Shown: positions 52,717 through 60,953 of the stretch, piece after piece | Position numbering within the stretch: the first letter of the stretch is position 1 | How the letters are laid out: each line of letters starts with the position of its first letter | From: a virus | Direction: 5' to 3' (one strand) | Virus record (IMG/VR): IMGVR_UViG_3300025789_000822 | Coordinates: 1-64,000 of that record | DNA: 64,000 nucleotides | Position numbers and translations under genes: made by a program | Notes under the pieces: model-generated | The model's database searches: none | Seen by the model: only the letters and a program-made list of their open reading frames with translations | Told to the model about the DNA's origin: nothing

Positions 52717-53409
52717 TTATCTTTTTAGTCTACCGATACTTCCGGCTGGTTCTTCTTCTTCGGGTTCTGGTGGAGTTTCTGCGGTTAAGCCTGGCTCTTC
52801 ATCTGGCATTTCCATACCAAGATCAGCGCCATCTTCTTCACCTGCTGTTGGCATAGGTTCGCCAATTTCACCACCGAAGTCTGCACCGCCTTGACCAGTA
52901 ATGCTATTCAATGCACTCTTTAAGCCTTGTTCGCTTTGCGTCAATGCAGCCTGCAATGAAGTCAATGCTTCATTTGCTTGACCAGTGAATTGTTCACTTT
53001 CGTTAACTCCAATTTCACTTTGGATGCTGTCAGACAATGCTGGTAGTTCTTTAACTAGCATATCGCTAACTTGTTCAATCATTTTACGCACTGAATCAAC
53101 TAAGTCTTGTGCAGCCAAAACAACTTGTGATTTTTCTACTTCTTCGTTTTCAAATACGATACGAGGACTAGGTCTACGCAATAGTTGTGCAAAATGACTT
53201 GACAATGCTTGTTCCATGAATACTAATTTCATGTATGCAGGACTGTGTTGGTTACTTGCTTGTCTTGATTCTTTGATAAGACCGTGAACTCTGTTTAACA
53301 TAGTTTGGGTCTTGATCTTGTCCAAGTTTGAAACATCGAAATTAAATTCGAAATTTTGTTTCAATGCAGTAGACGCATAATTTTTTGTTTCTAGGTCGTT
53401 TAGTCTCAT
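52717..53409 (-). CDS. Conserved helical virion-type protein
   Basis: 230 residues: a helical body (about 15-165) with RVHGLIKESRQASNQHSPAYMKLVFMEQALSSHFAQLL, then a long acidic, Pro/Glu/Gly-rich tail (about 170-230). I-K-E|S at about 47 resembles a prohead-protease site. GATAAATA octamer 24 bases upstream. Similar proteins occur in aquatic T4-like phages; function not known, scaffold or internal protein possible. Confidence 0.78.
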   Translation of the reverse strand: MRLNDLETKNYASTALKQNFEFNFDVSNLDKIKTQTMLNRVHGLIKESRQASNQHSPAYMKLVFMEQALSSHFAQLLRRPSPRIVFENEEVEKSQVVLAAQDLVDSVRKMIEQVSDMLVKELPALSDSIQSEIGVNESEQFTGQANEALTSLQAALTQSEQGLKSALNSITGQGGADFGGEIGEPMPTAGEEDGADLGMEMPDEEPGLTAETPPEPEEEEPAGSIGRLKR

Positions 53410-53433
53410 GGTTGTTATTCCGTGTTGATTATA

Positions 53434-53441
53434 TATTTATC
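53434..53441 (-). promoter_or_regulatory. Late octamer GATAAATA
   Basis: GATAAATA overlapping the stop of the 53440 gene, 24 bases before ATG 53409. Confidence 0.7.
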
Positions 53442-53931
53442 ACAATTTCTTAAAACTCGGGGTTTTGTCAAACTTACGATTTTGAATATATCTTGATTTA
53501 TTTATGAAGGTTTGTAACTCTTCCGTAAGTAATCGTTTTTTTCGTGAATCTTCTTCCCATTTAATGGTATAAATTAGTTTGGACTCAGCATTTTTTGCTT
53601 TTTTTGCTAGTTTTTTATGTATTTGAATGTTCAAATCATTACTAGATAATTTTAAATCTAATTCTAATACTTTGCCGGCTTCTCTGTAATATCGGTCATT
53701 GTCTAATGTACACCAAACCACTGCATTTTTTATAGAAAAGAATTCATATTGTTGGTCATAAGGTTTAATAAAAGTCACCAAAAAGCCACTTTGAGTTTTA
53801 GTGATTTTATATTTGCTAAACAATTCATATGAACCGTCATCTACTGGAATAACTATAACATCTTTTAAGTCATCAGGTATAAGTTGTTTATTAATAAACT
53901 GATCTATCTTTAATTTCTTTACATTCTTCAT
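53440..53931 (-). CDS. Conserved hypothetical, basic
   Basis: 163 residues, Lys-rich, mixed alpha/beta, ending in a basic helix (NKSRYIQNRKFDKTPSFKKL). ATGA overlap with the gene upstream indicates coupled translation. A helical middle (about 105-120, IHKKLAKKAKNAESK) recurs in several phage proteins. Function unknown. Confidence 0.72.
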   Translation of the reverse strand: MKNVKKLKIDQFINKQLIPDDLKDVIVIPVDDGSYELFSKYKITKTQSGFLVTFIKPYDQQYEFFSIKNAVVWCTLDNDRYYREAGKVLELDLKLSSNDLNIQIHKKLAKKAKNAESKLIYTIKWEEDSRKKRLLTEELQTFINKSRYIQNRKFDKTPSFKKL

Positions 53932-54371
53932 AGTACCTCAAAATGAATGTTTTTAAGTTCCGGTGTTATGTCTAAAAATGCAGGAGTTACATCATATTGA
54001 CCTTTGCATTTAATCATCGGTACACCTTCACAGTCTGTGTATAATGCCCCTAGGGGAATTATTCCGTTCTCAAATACGCTTGGATGTTGAATTTCAAATT
54101 CAAACTTCCAAACTGAGTATTTCTTATCTTCTTCTTGTTCATAAAAGAAACCAAATTGATCAAATTCATCAAAACGTATTTCTGTTTTATAAGGTACTTT
54201 AACTACTTCAGGTTGACTACGTAGTGATATTACTTGTAGTATGGTGTCATAGTTACATTGTGTATTTCTATCATGTATCCATGATTCTACGTTGTCGCCC
54301 ACAGGCTTAGACCTGTTCATTACTCCTGTTTGAGTAATATCAAAAAGCGTATAACAACATATGCGGTACAT
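53928..54371 (-). CDS. Conserved phage protein, leaderless start predicted
   Basis: 147 residues starting MYRICCYTLFDITQTGV. An in-frame ATG at 54389 exists, but the DNA between the two starts contains TCTAAATA exactly 5 bases before ATG 54371, the same spacing as other late leaderless genes, so 54371 is preferred. Mixed alpha/beta with HPSVFENGIIPLGALYTDCEGVPMIKC. Function unknown. Confidence 0.75.
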   Translation of the reverse strand: MYRICCYTLFDITQTGVMNRSKPVGDNVESWIHDRNTQCNYDTILQVISLRSQPEVVKVPYKTEIRFDEFDQFGFFYEQEEDKKYSVWKFEFEIQHPSVFENGIIPLGALYTDCEGVPMIKCKGQYDVTPAFLDITPELKNIHFEVL

Positions 54372-54376
54372 AATGT

Positions 54377-54384
54377 TATTTAGA
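54377..54384 (-). promoter_or_regulatory. Late octamer TCTAAATA, 5 nt from ATG
   Basis: TCTAAATA, then ACATT, then ATG 54371. Directly follows the terminator 54391-54418. Confidence 0.65.
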
Positions 54385-54390
54385 GCCATA

Positions 54391-54418
54391 AAAAAACCCG
54401 AGAATTTAATCTCGGGTT
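54391..54418 (-). terminator. Intrinsic terminator
   Basis: 8-bp stem aacccgag/ctcgggtt with an 8-base loop, followed on the minus strand by a run of Ts. Closes the single-gene unit 54441-54857. Confidence 0.9.
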
Positions 54419-54440
54419 AGTTTTTAGTTACAAACTAAAA

Positions 54441-54857
54441 TTAAGCGCCGTAAACTGTAGTGAACGTAGCTGCGTTTGTACCAGTTGTTGTGTTAGCAAC
54501 TGAAGCTGAAGTCAAAGCTGCATTAACAGCAGCAACAACGTTGGCACCAGCTGAACCGTCTACTGACCAAGCACCTGTTGGATATGTTGCGAATGCAAAT
54601 GTATCTGAAGTTGTGTTTGTATATTCGTAGATATAGATTGTTGCCAATTGTTGAACTGTTTCAATGATAACGTTAGCTTGTGTAGCACTGAAGTGTGTAC
54701 CTGAAGCGGCCGTAATTGTCATGAAGTCTAGTTTTGGACCTTGTGGTTGAACAACGTAACCAGAATCGATTGCGTTAACACCTGGGTTTGTGTAACCAGG
54801 GTAGTCTAAGTTGAATACTGGATAGAAGTCACCGTTCGTGCGTGTAAATTGTGCCAT
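54441..54857 (-). CDS. Small virion protein in a single-gene unit
   Basis: 138 residues, Thr/Ala/Asn/Tyr-rich, few charges: MAQFTRTNGDFYPVFNLDYPGYTNPG and an IETVQQLATIYIYEYTNTTSD centre. It has its own late octamer, a 47-base leader with hairpin, AAGGAA site and a strong terminator, the layout of an abundant structural protein. A head decoration or tail-associated role is inference. Confidence 0.78.
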   Translation of the reverse strand: MAQFTRTNGDFYPVFNLDYPGYTNPGVNAIDSGYVVQPQGPKLDFMTITAASGTHFSATQANVIIETVQQLATIYIYEYTNTTSDTFAFATYPTGAWSVDGSAGANVVAAVNAALTSASVANTTTGTNAATFTTVYGA

Positions 54858-54904
54858 TTTTGAAAATTCCTTAATGTTTGTTGAAGCCTACTGCTTCATA
54901 CATT

Positions 54905-54912
54905 TATTTATG
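54905..54912 (-). promoter_or_regulatory. Late octamer CATAAATA
   Basis: CATAAATA, 47 bases before ATG 54857; a gaagc/gcttc hairpin lies in the leader. Confidence 0.6.
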
Positions 54913-54940
54913 CCTGGCACAAAAAAATGATGGTTTTGGA

Positions 54941-56098
54941 TTATCTTCCGGCTAGATTTTGACGACTAAAGCCCATTCTATCTACGAACTTAAGACCGTT
55001 TGCAACGAAACCTTCTTGAGTTTCAGTACCGTCTTGTAAGAATCCTTTAACAGGGCTAGACTTTGCTGCATGGTCTAATTGTTTCACTACATCCATTTTT
55101 AGATTATAGATAGCAACCCAAATCTTAAATGCACCCATGACACCTTGTTTGTTAACCTTAAGGTGTTCCATGATCTTTTCTTTCATCTTATCTGTCATGG
55201 GTCTTGATTCTACATATTCTATAAAACCATTGTATAGATTACTTAAGTTACCTGATACAATACGTTTGTTAATATACGTAGTAAATAGTTGGTTGAATGT
55301 ATTACGTGCTTGTGGGGCAGTATTCATTAAGTCTTTTACTGCGGCACCATATGTGTTTAGTTCTTTGATGGCAGTGTTCTTTAATTTGTCATTGATTCCC
55401 AAGTTAGGCGTGATTGGCATTTTACTTGGAATAATAGCAACATTACTATTGTTCTTTAAGTTACCAATGCTACCGTCAAGACTTGATGCTTCATCAGTAG
55501 TAATTGCATTTGCAGGAATAAATTGGTGAACTGCAATTCCTGCATCTTTTCCAGCAATTAATTTTCCAACTTCACTGTTTGCATTTACCGCATAAGCAAT
55601 ACCATTTGGATTTGCTTTGAATCTATAAACGCCCTTGTCATCTTTCAATGGCTTGCTGAATAACAAATCACCCCAGTAATAACCATTGCCACCGCGATCT
55701 GCTTGTTCTAATCCAGGCCAAATAGTAGAAATTAATCCATATAAATCGCCGCGGTTAACCCCTCTGGCTGCATCATATTGTACAAACTCTTCTGGACTGA
55801 ATACTTGGCGGCCCGAACCGTCTTTCTTGTTGAACATATGTTTGTCCATGATACTAAATTTACCATTGGGGCCACGACCAAAAATCAATGCAGGATAACC
55901 ATCCCACTTAATAGTAATTGCGTTTGGATTACTTACAGTTCTTTCAATGGCATCAATTGCTTGTCTAGCACCTTCTTCATCATTCAAGAATACTAAATCC
56001 TCAGGATGGTCTAAGTGGCCTTTAGCCTCTTTAATAACTACACGGTCAATATTGTCTAATTGACTTTTTAGTTTCGCCAATGATTCTGATAAGTTCAT
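54941..56098 (-). CDS. Ligase-like KWDG protein with cleavable leader
   Basis: 385 residues, of a T4-like phage family without assigned function (I recall DUF6267). Residues 1-24 form a helical leader ending V-I-K-E|A, a good prohead-protease site. ITIKWDGYPALIFGRG (K64-x-D66-G67) looks like ligase motif I, followed by GYYWGDLLFSKP (motif III-like) and GIAYAVNANSEVGK (motif IV-like), so a covalent nucleotidyltransferase fold is likely. Activity is unproven. ATGA overlap with the upstream gene. Confidence 0.72.
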   Translation of the reverse strand: MNLSESLAKLKSQLDNIDRVVIKEAKGHLDHPEDLVFLNDEEGARQAIDAIERTVSNPNAITIKWDGYPALIFGRGPNGKFSIMDKHMFNKKDGSGRQVFSPEEFVQYDAARGVNRGDLYGLISTIWPGLEQADRGGNGYYWGDLLFSKPLKDDKGVYRFKANPNGIAYAVNANSEVGKLIAGKDAGIAVHQFIPANAITTDEASSLDGSIGNLKNNSNVAIIPSKMPITPNLGINDKLKNTAIKELNTYGAAVKDLMNTAPQARNTFNQLFTTYINKRIVSGNLSNLYNGFIEYVESRPMTDKMKEKIMEHLKVNKQGVMGAFKIWVAIYNLKMDVVKQLDHAAKSSPVKGFLQDGTETQEGFVANGLKFVDRMGFSRQNLAGR

Positions 56099-57438
56099 AC
56101 TGCTCTGCGAATCTTACGTTTTGATTCAGCTACCTTAAGATTTGGAGTTTTAGCTTGTGGTTCTGCCTGCGGATTATTTGTTGCCTGATTGCCGGCCGCT
56201 ACCTTAGGAGGTTCTGCATTGGGTGCTTTTGCTACTTGCAACGATTTAACTAATTGATTATATGCTTCAACATCAAGTTGTGACAACTGTTTTAGTTGTT
56301 TTTTAATTTCAGATGCTAATTGAAAACTATTTGACTGACCACCTGCTTGTGCTCCTGCTTGTGCTCCTGCTTGTGCACCTGTTTGAGTGGTAGACTGTGA
56401 TTGAGCAGTGGGTTGTGCCTGCGTAGTTTGTTGACCTTGTTGTGTGCCAGGGGCTTGTGATTGAGATTGACCTTTGGCTGCATTTCCACCTGCTTGTTGT
56501 ACCGCATAAGCAATACCAGCTAGGGTGTTCAATGCGGCTTGTGCAGACTTACCTACTTTGTTTCCGTCTTGCGCAATAGCTTTATCGAGTTGATTAATTG
56601 CATTGTTTACATCTTGTTCTTCATCTCCGTAACCAACATTGCCCATGAAGTTTTTAAACCATTCTTGCATATATTGACCAACTGTTTTACCCTCAGTGAT
56701 CATACTTTCAAAAATATTGTTTAATTTCAAATACTTAGTTTCAGCAATATAATAAGTTTTTCCTTCTTTGAGAACACCTAGTCCTAATTGTTTCCATGTA
56801 ATACCAACAGACTCAAGTAGTTTATTGATAAAATAGATTCTCCAGGCTTCGCTCATAGTCTGTCCTGCTTTTATACGATTAATAGCACTATTTGCAAAGT
56901 TAGGATCAGGATTACCCTTCTTGATAATCTGTTGAACTGTTGCTACACCATTTTCCCACTCAGGATATCCCTTACGATCTGCCATGTAGTTGACTAATTC
57001 TTTAGTCAAGGCCATTTTTTGATTCTTATCTTGTGTAGCATTAATTGCTTTAGCCGCACCCTGAATATATGAGTTCATATTCTGAGTAGTTTGAACTTGT
57101 TGATTATACTTGCCAACAGCCTTACTTGTATCTGGTTTAGCTTTAACTGCTGTTGGTTGAGGCGCAGTTGCCGGTGCCCCTGGTTGATTTGGTTCAGGAG
57201 TTACAGTACTAGGGTTAACTTGAGTTGCTCCGGCACCTGATGCGCCACCGGGAGTAATCAATCCACTGTTGATACCTGTATTCAATGCATTGGCTGCATT
57301 GGCTACAAAGTTTTTCATAAAGATGTCTTGGGCTCTATTTGATTGTTTTGTTTGAGGATCAGCAAATGCACCCTTAACTTTACCGGCTAGATCACCGAAA
57401 AAACCTTCTTCAATATCTTTAAATTCATTTAGTTTCAT
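56095..57438 (-). CDS. Internal-head-type protein, Gln/Ala-rich
   Basis: 447 residues. MKLNEFKDIEEGFFGDL gives a leader with I-E-E|G; further [LI]xE|[GS] sites occur in the middle (VLKEG, NIFES, ITEG, about 220-250). A Pro/Ala/Thr linker (about 70-105) and a Gln-rich stretch with tandem GAQA units (about 325-370) flank a helical core. The ends are basic (ESKRKIRRAV). Resembles processed prohead-core proteins; no enzyme motif. Confidence 0.76.
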   Translation of the reverse strand: MKLNEFKDIEEGFFGDLAGKVKGAFADPQTKQSNRAQDIFMKNFVANAANALNTGINSGLITPGGASGAGATQVNPSTVTPEPNQPGAPATAPQPTAVKAKPDTSKAVGKYNQQVQTTQNMNSYIQGAAKAINATQDKNQKMALTKELVNYMADRKGYPEWENGVATVQQIIKKGNPDPNFANSAINRIKAGQTMSEAWRIYFINKLLESVGITWKQLGLGVLKEGKTYYIAETKYLKLNNIFESMITEGKTVGQYMQEWFKNFMGNVGYGDEEQDVNNAINQLDKAIAQDGNKVGKSAQAALNTLAGIAYAVQQAGGNAAKGQSQSQAPGTQQGQQTTQAQPTAQSQSTTQTGAQAGAQAGAQAGGQSNSFQLASEIKKQLKQLSQLDVEAYNQLVKSLQVAKAPNAEPPKVAAGNQATNNPQAEPQAKTPNLKVAESKRKIRRAV

Positions 57439-57673
57439 CTTTTTTCCTCAAAGTCTTTGCAAATCTTGCTTGATCCTTGCCCTTGATAGCACTTATAAGT
57501 TTTTTCTCTAAAAGTTCAGCCTTTTCAGGAGAATAATGACGGCTCATTAATTCAATTAGATTGATAGCACTAGTGATAATGTTAGAGGCTCGGGATTCGA
57601 TGACATGATTAATGTCACGTTTTTCCCCAATCGATTGTAATTCTTCTAAGAGGCTCTTGGTCTTTTTTTGCAT
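57425..57673 (-). CDS. Small helical phage protein
   Basis: 82 residues, helical, Lys/Glu-rich: MQKKTKSLLEELQSIGEKRDINHVIESRASNIITSAINLIELMSR in part. Overlaps the start of the 56095-57438 gene by 14 bases. ACTAAATA octamer 19 bases upstream and AGGA before the ATG. Conserved in T4-like neighbours as far as I recall; function unknown. Confidence 0.75.
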   Translation of the reverse strand: MQKKTKSLLEELQSIGEKRDINHVIESRASNIITSAINLIELMSRHYSPEKAELLEKKLISAIKGKDQARFAKTLRKKDETK

Positions 57674-57692
57674 AGCATAGGATCCTATAGTG

Positions 57693-57700
57693 TATTTAGT
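57693..57700 (-). promoter_or_regulatory. Late-like octamer ACTAAATA
   Basis: ACTAAATA 19 bases before ATG 57673, between it and the helicase stop; marks the boundary between replication genes and a late unit. Confidence 0.6.
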
Positions 57701-57713
57701 CTAAATGACAAAT

Positions 57714-59117
57714 TTATTTCTTAAGTGAGTTTAGCAACATTTTGAGTTTTGCACTCTGTACATCTGCAACCACACGTTTTTCTTCAGGTTCTACAGTATC
57801 ATGCACTGCTTGATTTACTGATCCTACTTGACTTGTTGTTTTGATCCTATTTAAAATTTCATTAGATGAAGGTTGTTCTCTAGTTTGTTCCGAGTCACTA
57901 TCACTAATACGCATAGTTTCGATATTGTAATCCAAATCAATCTTTTGACCAACACCCGTTGAACTACGACTTTTCATACATTGAATCTGATACTTACCAC
58001 GCTCACGCATACTACGGCTTGTAAAAATACCAAACACATAGTCAGCAGTATTAATCTTACTAATACCACCTGCAATGTGACTATGATCAAACTCGATTTC
58101 TTCCACAGCACTACGATTTAACTGACTTGCAGTAATCATTAATAATCCAAGTTCTTTTGCTAGATTACGTAATTCTTCAGCCACATACTTGTCCTTAACG
58201 AACTGATCAGTTGGGCTGACTTTAACACTAACCGGCATAACCAAGTCCAAATAGTCAATCATAACAAAGTCAACTTTAATACCTGTTTGAATCTGTACTT
58301 CTTTTAAGTATGCACGAATATCGTTGACGTTGCTTTGCGCAGGCAATGATTTAACACGATATTTACCTGCTCTGCTACCATGCATCTTGACTTTGATAGT
58401 TGCATCGTCAATGTCTTTGCGAATGTCTTTTGTGCCCATGTTAGTCAACATCGCATCAGTACGCAAACTAGTAAGTTCTTCACTCAATTCAAGTGTGACA
58501 TAAACACCACTTAATCCTTGTTGCAACCAGTTCAATGCACTATTCATCATGACTAATGATTTACCTGATCCTGAGCCACCTGCAAAGATGTTTAATTCAC
58601 CTCTACTCATGCCACCATACATAATACGATCAAGTTGTGGCCAGCCAGTACTTACTTGACCACCTTGATTGAAATAACGATTCAATCGATCCTTGGGGTC
58701 AGCAAAGTAATCAGTACCCATGTCACGTTGCAAACTGATTTGTACAGCATCTTTGATTAGTTTTTCAACTGGATCAAAGTCACCCTTCTCCAACATGTCT
58801 GCTGCCTTGAGAATAGCACGTTCAAGTTCTTGGCGCTTTGTGAATTGTTCAAATTCTTCTAAGAACCAATCATAATGCCCACTGTCTAGTTCTGCAACTG
58901 TGTCAATTTCTACCCCAGTCGTTGCTTTAATCTGCGTAGGATCGGGAATAACATTATATTTCTTGCTATGTTCAACAATAAATTCTGCGACCGGGCGCAA
59001 TCTACGGTCAAAGTTTTCTGGATTTATAATGTTGATGACACGTGTATACAATTCTGCGTTCGTAACCATCATGCGCAAAAACAATGTTTGCACATCTGTG
59101 TTATAATCTTTTATCAA
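57714..59117 (-). CDS. 41: Replicative DNA helicase gp41-like
   Basis: 467 residues (T4 gp41 is 475), DnaB family. N-terminal helical domain (about 1-120), then GGMSRGELNIFAGGSGSGKSLVM (Walker A 180-187), VDFVMIDYLDLVMP (Walker B) and ITASQLNRSAVEE (motif H3/switch). Unwinds the lagging-strand template as a hexamer with gp61. TTG start at 59117: AGGAG 5 bases upstream, lying inside the last codons of the primase gene. Confidence 0.94.
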   Translation of the reverse strand: MIKDYNTDVQTLFLRMMVTNAELYTRVINIINPENFDRRLRPVAEFIVEHSKKYNVIPDPTQIKATTGVEIDTVAELDSGHYDWFLEEFEQFTKRQELERAILKAADMLEKGDFDPVEKLIKDAVQISLQRDMGTDYFADPKDRLNRYFNQGGQVSTGWPQLDRIMYGGMSRGELNIFAGGSGSGKSLVMMNSALNWLQQGLSGVYVTLELSEELTSLRTDAMLTNMGTKDIRKDIDDATIKVKMHGSRAGKYRVKSLPAQSNVNDIRAYLKEVQIQTGIKVDFVMIDYLDLVMPVSVKVSPTDQFVKDKYVAEELRNLAKELGLLMITASQLNRSAVEEIEFDHSHIAGGISKINTADYVFGIFTSRSMRERGKYQIQCMKSRSSTGVGQKIDLDYNIETMRISDSDSEQTREQPSSNEILNRIKTTSQVGSVNQAVHDTVEPEEKRVVADVQSAKLKMLLNSLKK

Positions 59118-60072
59118 GTTTTCTCCTACTCATCTCTACTTTAATTTTACTAGTAGTTGCGTTTTGCAATATACTTAGTAGTGTTGGCAATCTACCATAT
59201 TTAACCACAGCATCGTTAACGTCTTTGATATTGTCAGCCCAATCAGGAATACTAACAAAAAATCCCAAGTCTAATGCTCTATCACATATCTCTAAACCAG
59301 GCTTATCATGATCAGGCACTACAATGATTTTTCTGTTAAGGCTTCTCAATATCTGTACCTGATCGTCATTGATTGCGTTGTGTGTTAGTGCACAGCCATT
59401 GATACTAAGTGCATCAAAAATACCTTCTACTACAATACAAACTTCCCATTCAGGTTTTTGAAAGTCATAACCAAACACATATCCCGATTGTTGTTCATTG
59501 ATAAACTTAGGCTTTCTGTCGTCTAAGAATCTACTAGTATGTCCTACAATCTTGTTGTTATGTGTAAAGGGGATAATAATACGATTATTATATCTTCCTT
59601 CAGCGTCAGGTGTTACCATAAAGGGATAATCTGTTGGTTGCACCCCACGTTTTTTCAAGTAGTCTGTATATACCTTATGTCTGTGATTATTAGCATCAAC
59701 CAGTTCAGCATCAGGTAGTTCCATTTCTTTGAACTTAACCCTGCTTTTTATTTTTTTAACTTGTATAAGGTCCAATACATCTTTGTTTTGCAGGCTTTCT
59801 AAATTCCAACGATTGATTTGGTTGTCATCTATCCCACACCAAGACAAAAATTGTCGTGTGTTCTTTGTTAGGCTTTTGCCCAATGAGAAACCACATTTGA
59901 AGTTACAATTGAAACAATGAAATGACCAATTAGTTCCATCTGATTTGATACCACCGCGCATACGACGGTCAACTGAATGCCCACGATTGTGGCAGCATGG
60001 TGCATTAAAACTATGCCAGCCACTTTGTGTTAATTTTTTCTTACCCGGAATGACCGTTAGGATATCAAACAT
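59101..60072 (-). CDS. 61: DNA primase gp61-like
   Basis: 323 residues (T4 gp61 is 342). Zinc-binding domain with APCCHNRGH and FHCFNCNFKCGF (about 25-62), then a TOPRIM catalytic region with VVEGIFDALSI (catalytic Glu) and VVPDHDKPGLEI (DxD-type) at about 205-265. Makes lagging-strand primers. Overlaps the helicase by 17 bases; together they follow a sigma70-like promoter. Confidence 0.94.
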   Translation of the reverse strand: MFDILTVIPGKKKLTQSGWHSFNAPCCHNRGHSVDRRMRGGIKSDGTNWSFHCFNCNFKCGFSLGKSLTKNTRQFLSWCGIDDNQINRWNLESLQNKDVLDLIQVKKIKSRVKFKEMELPDAELVDANNHRHKVYTDYLKKRGVQPTDYPFMVTPDAEGRYNNRIIIPFTHNNKIVGHTSRFLDDRKPKFINEQQSGYVFGYDFQKPEWEVCIVVEGIFDALSINGCALTHNAINDDQVQILRSLNRKIIVVPDHDKPGLEICDRALDLGFFVSIPDWADNIKDVNDAVVKYGRLPTLLSILQNATTSKIKVEMSRRKLDKRL

Positions 60073-60078
60073 ATTGAT

Positions 60079-60106
60079 ATTGTAACATAACTGTAGGAAT
60101 AATCAA
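60079..60106 (-). promoter_or_regulatory. Sigma70-like promoter for primase-helicase
   Basis: TTGATT (60101-60106), 16-bp spacer, TACAAT (60079-60084), 6 bases before the primase ATG. Confidence 0.65.
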
Positions 60107-60120
60107 GTAATAAGGTAGAA

Positions 60121-60921
60121 TTATCTTGATAATACGTTGGTAACTTCGCCGCCGTTGCTATTGAACTGAACTCTAACAAATGGATGGAATCCTTTTACTA
60201 CATACCCATAAGTGCTACTATCGTTGCTGTAGTTTGCGCTGGCTAATATAGGATACCAATCTGTGTCTACTTGGGTAGAACCTTGAATAATGATGTTACC
60301 AGTATACTCACGCAGTTGTGTTTGGATAGTCAATACTGGATTATTGTCTGTACTGATAACGCTGGTATAATATGATGTGTTATTGCTTGTGCTATAAGGT
60401 TGATCATTGGCGTTGAATTGATATGTCAAGTTAGGGAATGGTTGACCTGTTGGAATTGATACATTTGCTGATGGTACAAACTTAGGTTTAATACTATCAA
60501 CAATATATAGATCCCCACGACCTCCCTGGTTTTGATCTACATACACAGGATAATTAAATGCACCAACAGGAATCTCTAATGTATAGTAGCATTTCTGTGC
60601 ACTAATACCAAACAATTCAGCAGGAGTAGTTTGTAATACCATGATTCCATTTGCAGGAAATACAGGTACCAAATAAGTTTGTAATAATGTTACTGAACCA
60701 GTAATGTCAATTGCTCTAAAAGTAATATTTGCTCCGGTTACATCCACTGGTTTTTGTTCTTGATTTAAGAATTGAAATTGAAGTTGATTATCAACACCTC
60801 TGTTAAGAGTAATTGGTCTAGAATATTGTGGCATATAATTCCTTGGCGAGTTACCTGATAGGAGTACAACTATCTGACGCGGTGTATAATAGAAAACTTG
60901 AGTTGAAAATGATGATAACAC
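60121..60921 (-). CDS. Virion structural protein (baseplate/fibre-associated)
   Basis: 266 residues from GTG 60921. ITLNRGVDNQLQFQFLNQEQKPVDVTGANITFRAID is an Ig-like N-terminal domain of BppU-like type common in phage baseplate or fibre-network proteins; C-terminal STQVDTDWYPILASANYSNDSSTYGYVVKGFHPFVRVQF is a discoidin-like strand set. The start is uncertain: ATG 60834 has a good AAGGAA site (237 residues), while YYTPRQIVVLLSGN upstream of it also looks like protein. Confidence 0.72.
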   Translation of the reverse strand: MLSSFSTQVFYYTPRQIVVLLSGNSPRNYMPQYSRPITLNRGVDNQLQFQFLNQEQKPVDVTGANITFRAIDITGSVTLLQTYLVPVFPANGIMVLQTTPAELFGISAQKCYYTLEIPVGAFNYPVYVDQNQGGRGDLYIVDSIKPKFVPSANVSIPTGQPFPNLTYQFNANDQPYSTSNNTSYYTSVISTDNNPVLTIQTQLREYTGNIIIQGSTQVDTDWYPILASANYSNDSSTYGYVVKGFHPFVRVQFNSNGGEVTNVLSR

Positions 60922-60942
60922 GCAAACATTGCTCCTTTGATG

Positions 60943-60950
60943 TATTTAGT
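60943..60950 (-). promoter_or_regulatory. Late-like octamer ACTAAATA
   Basis: ACTAAATA on the minus strand, followed by AAAGGAG; forms an exact inverted repeat with 60954-60961. Confidence 0.6.
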
Positions 60951-60953
60951 CAA

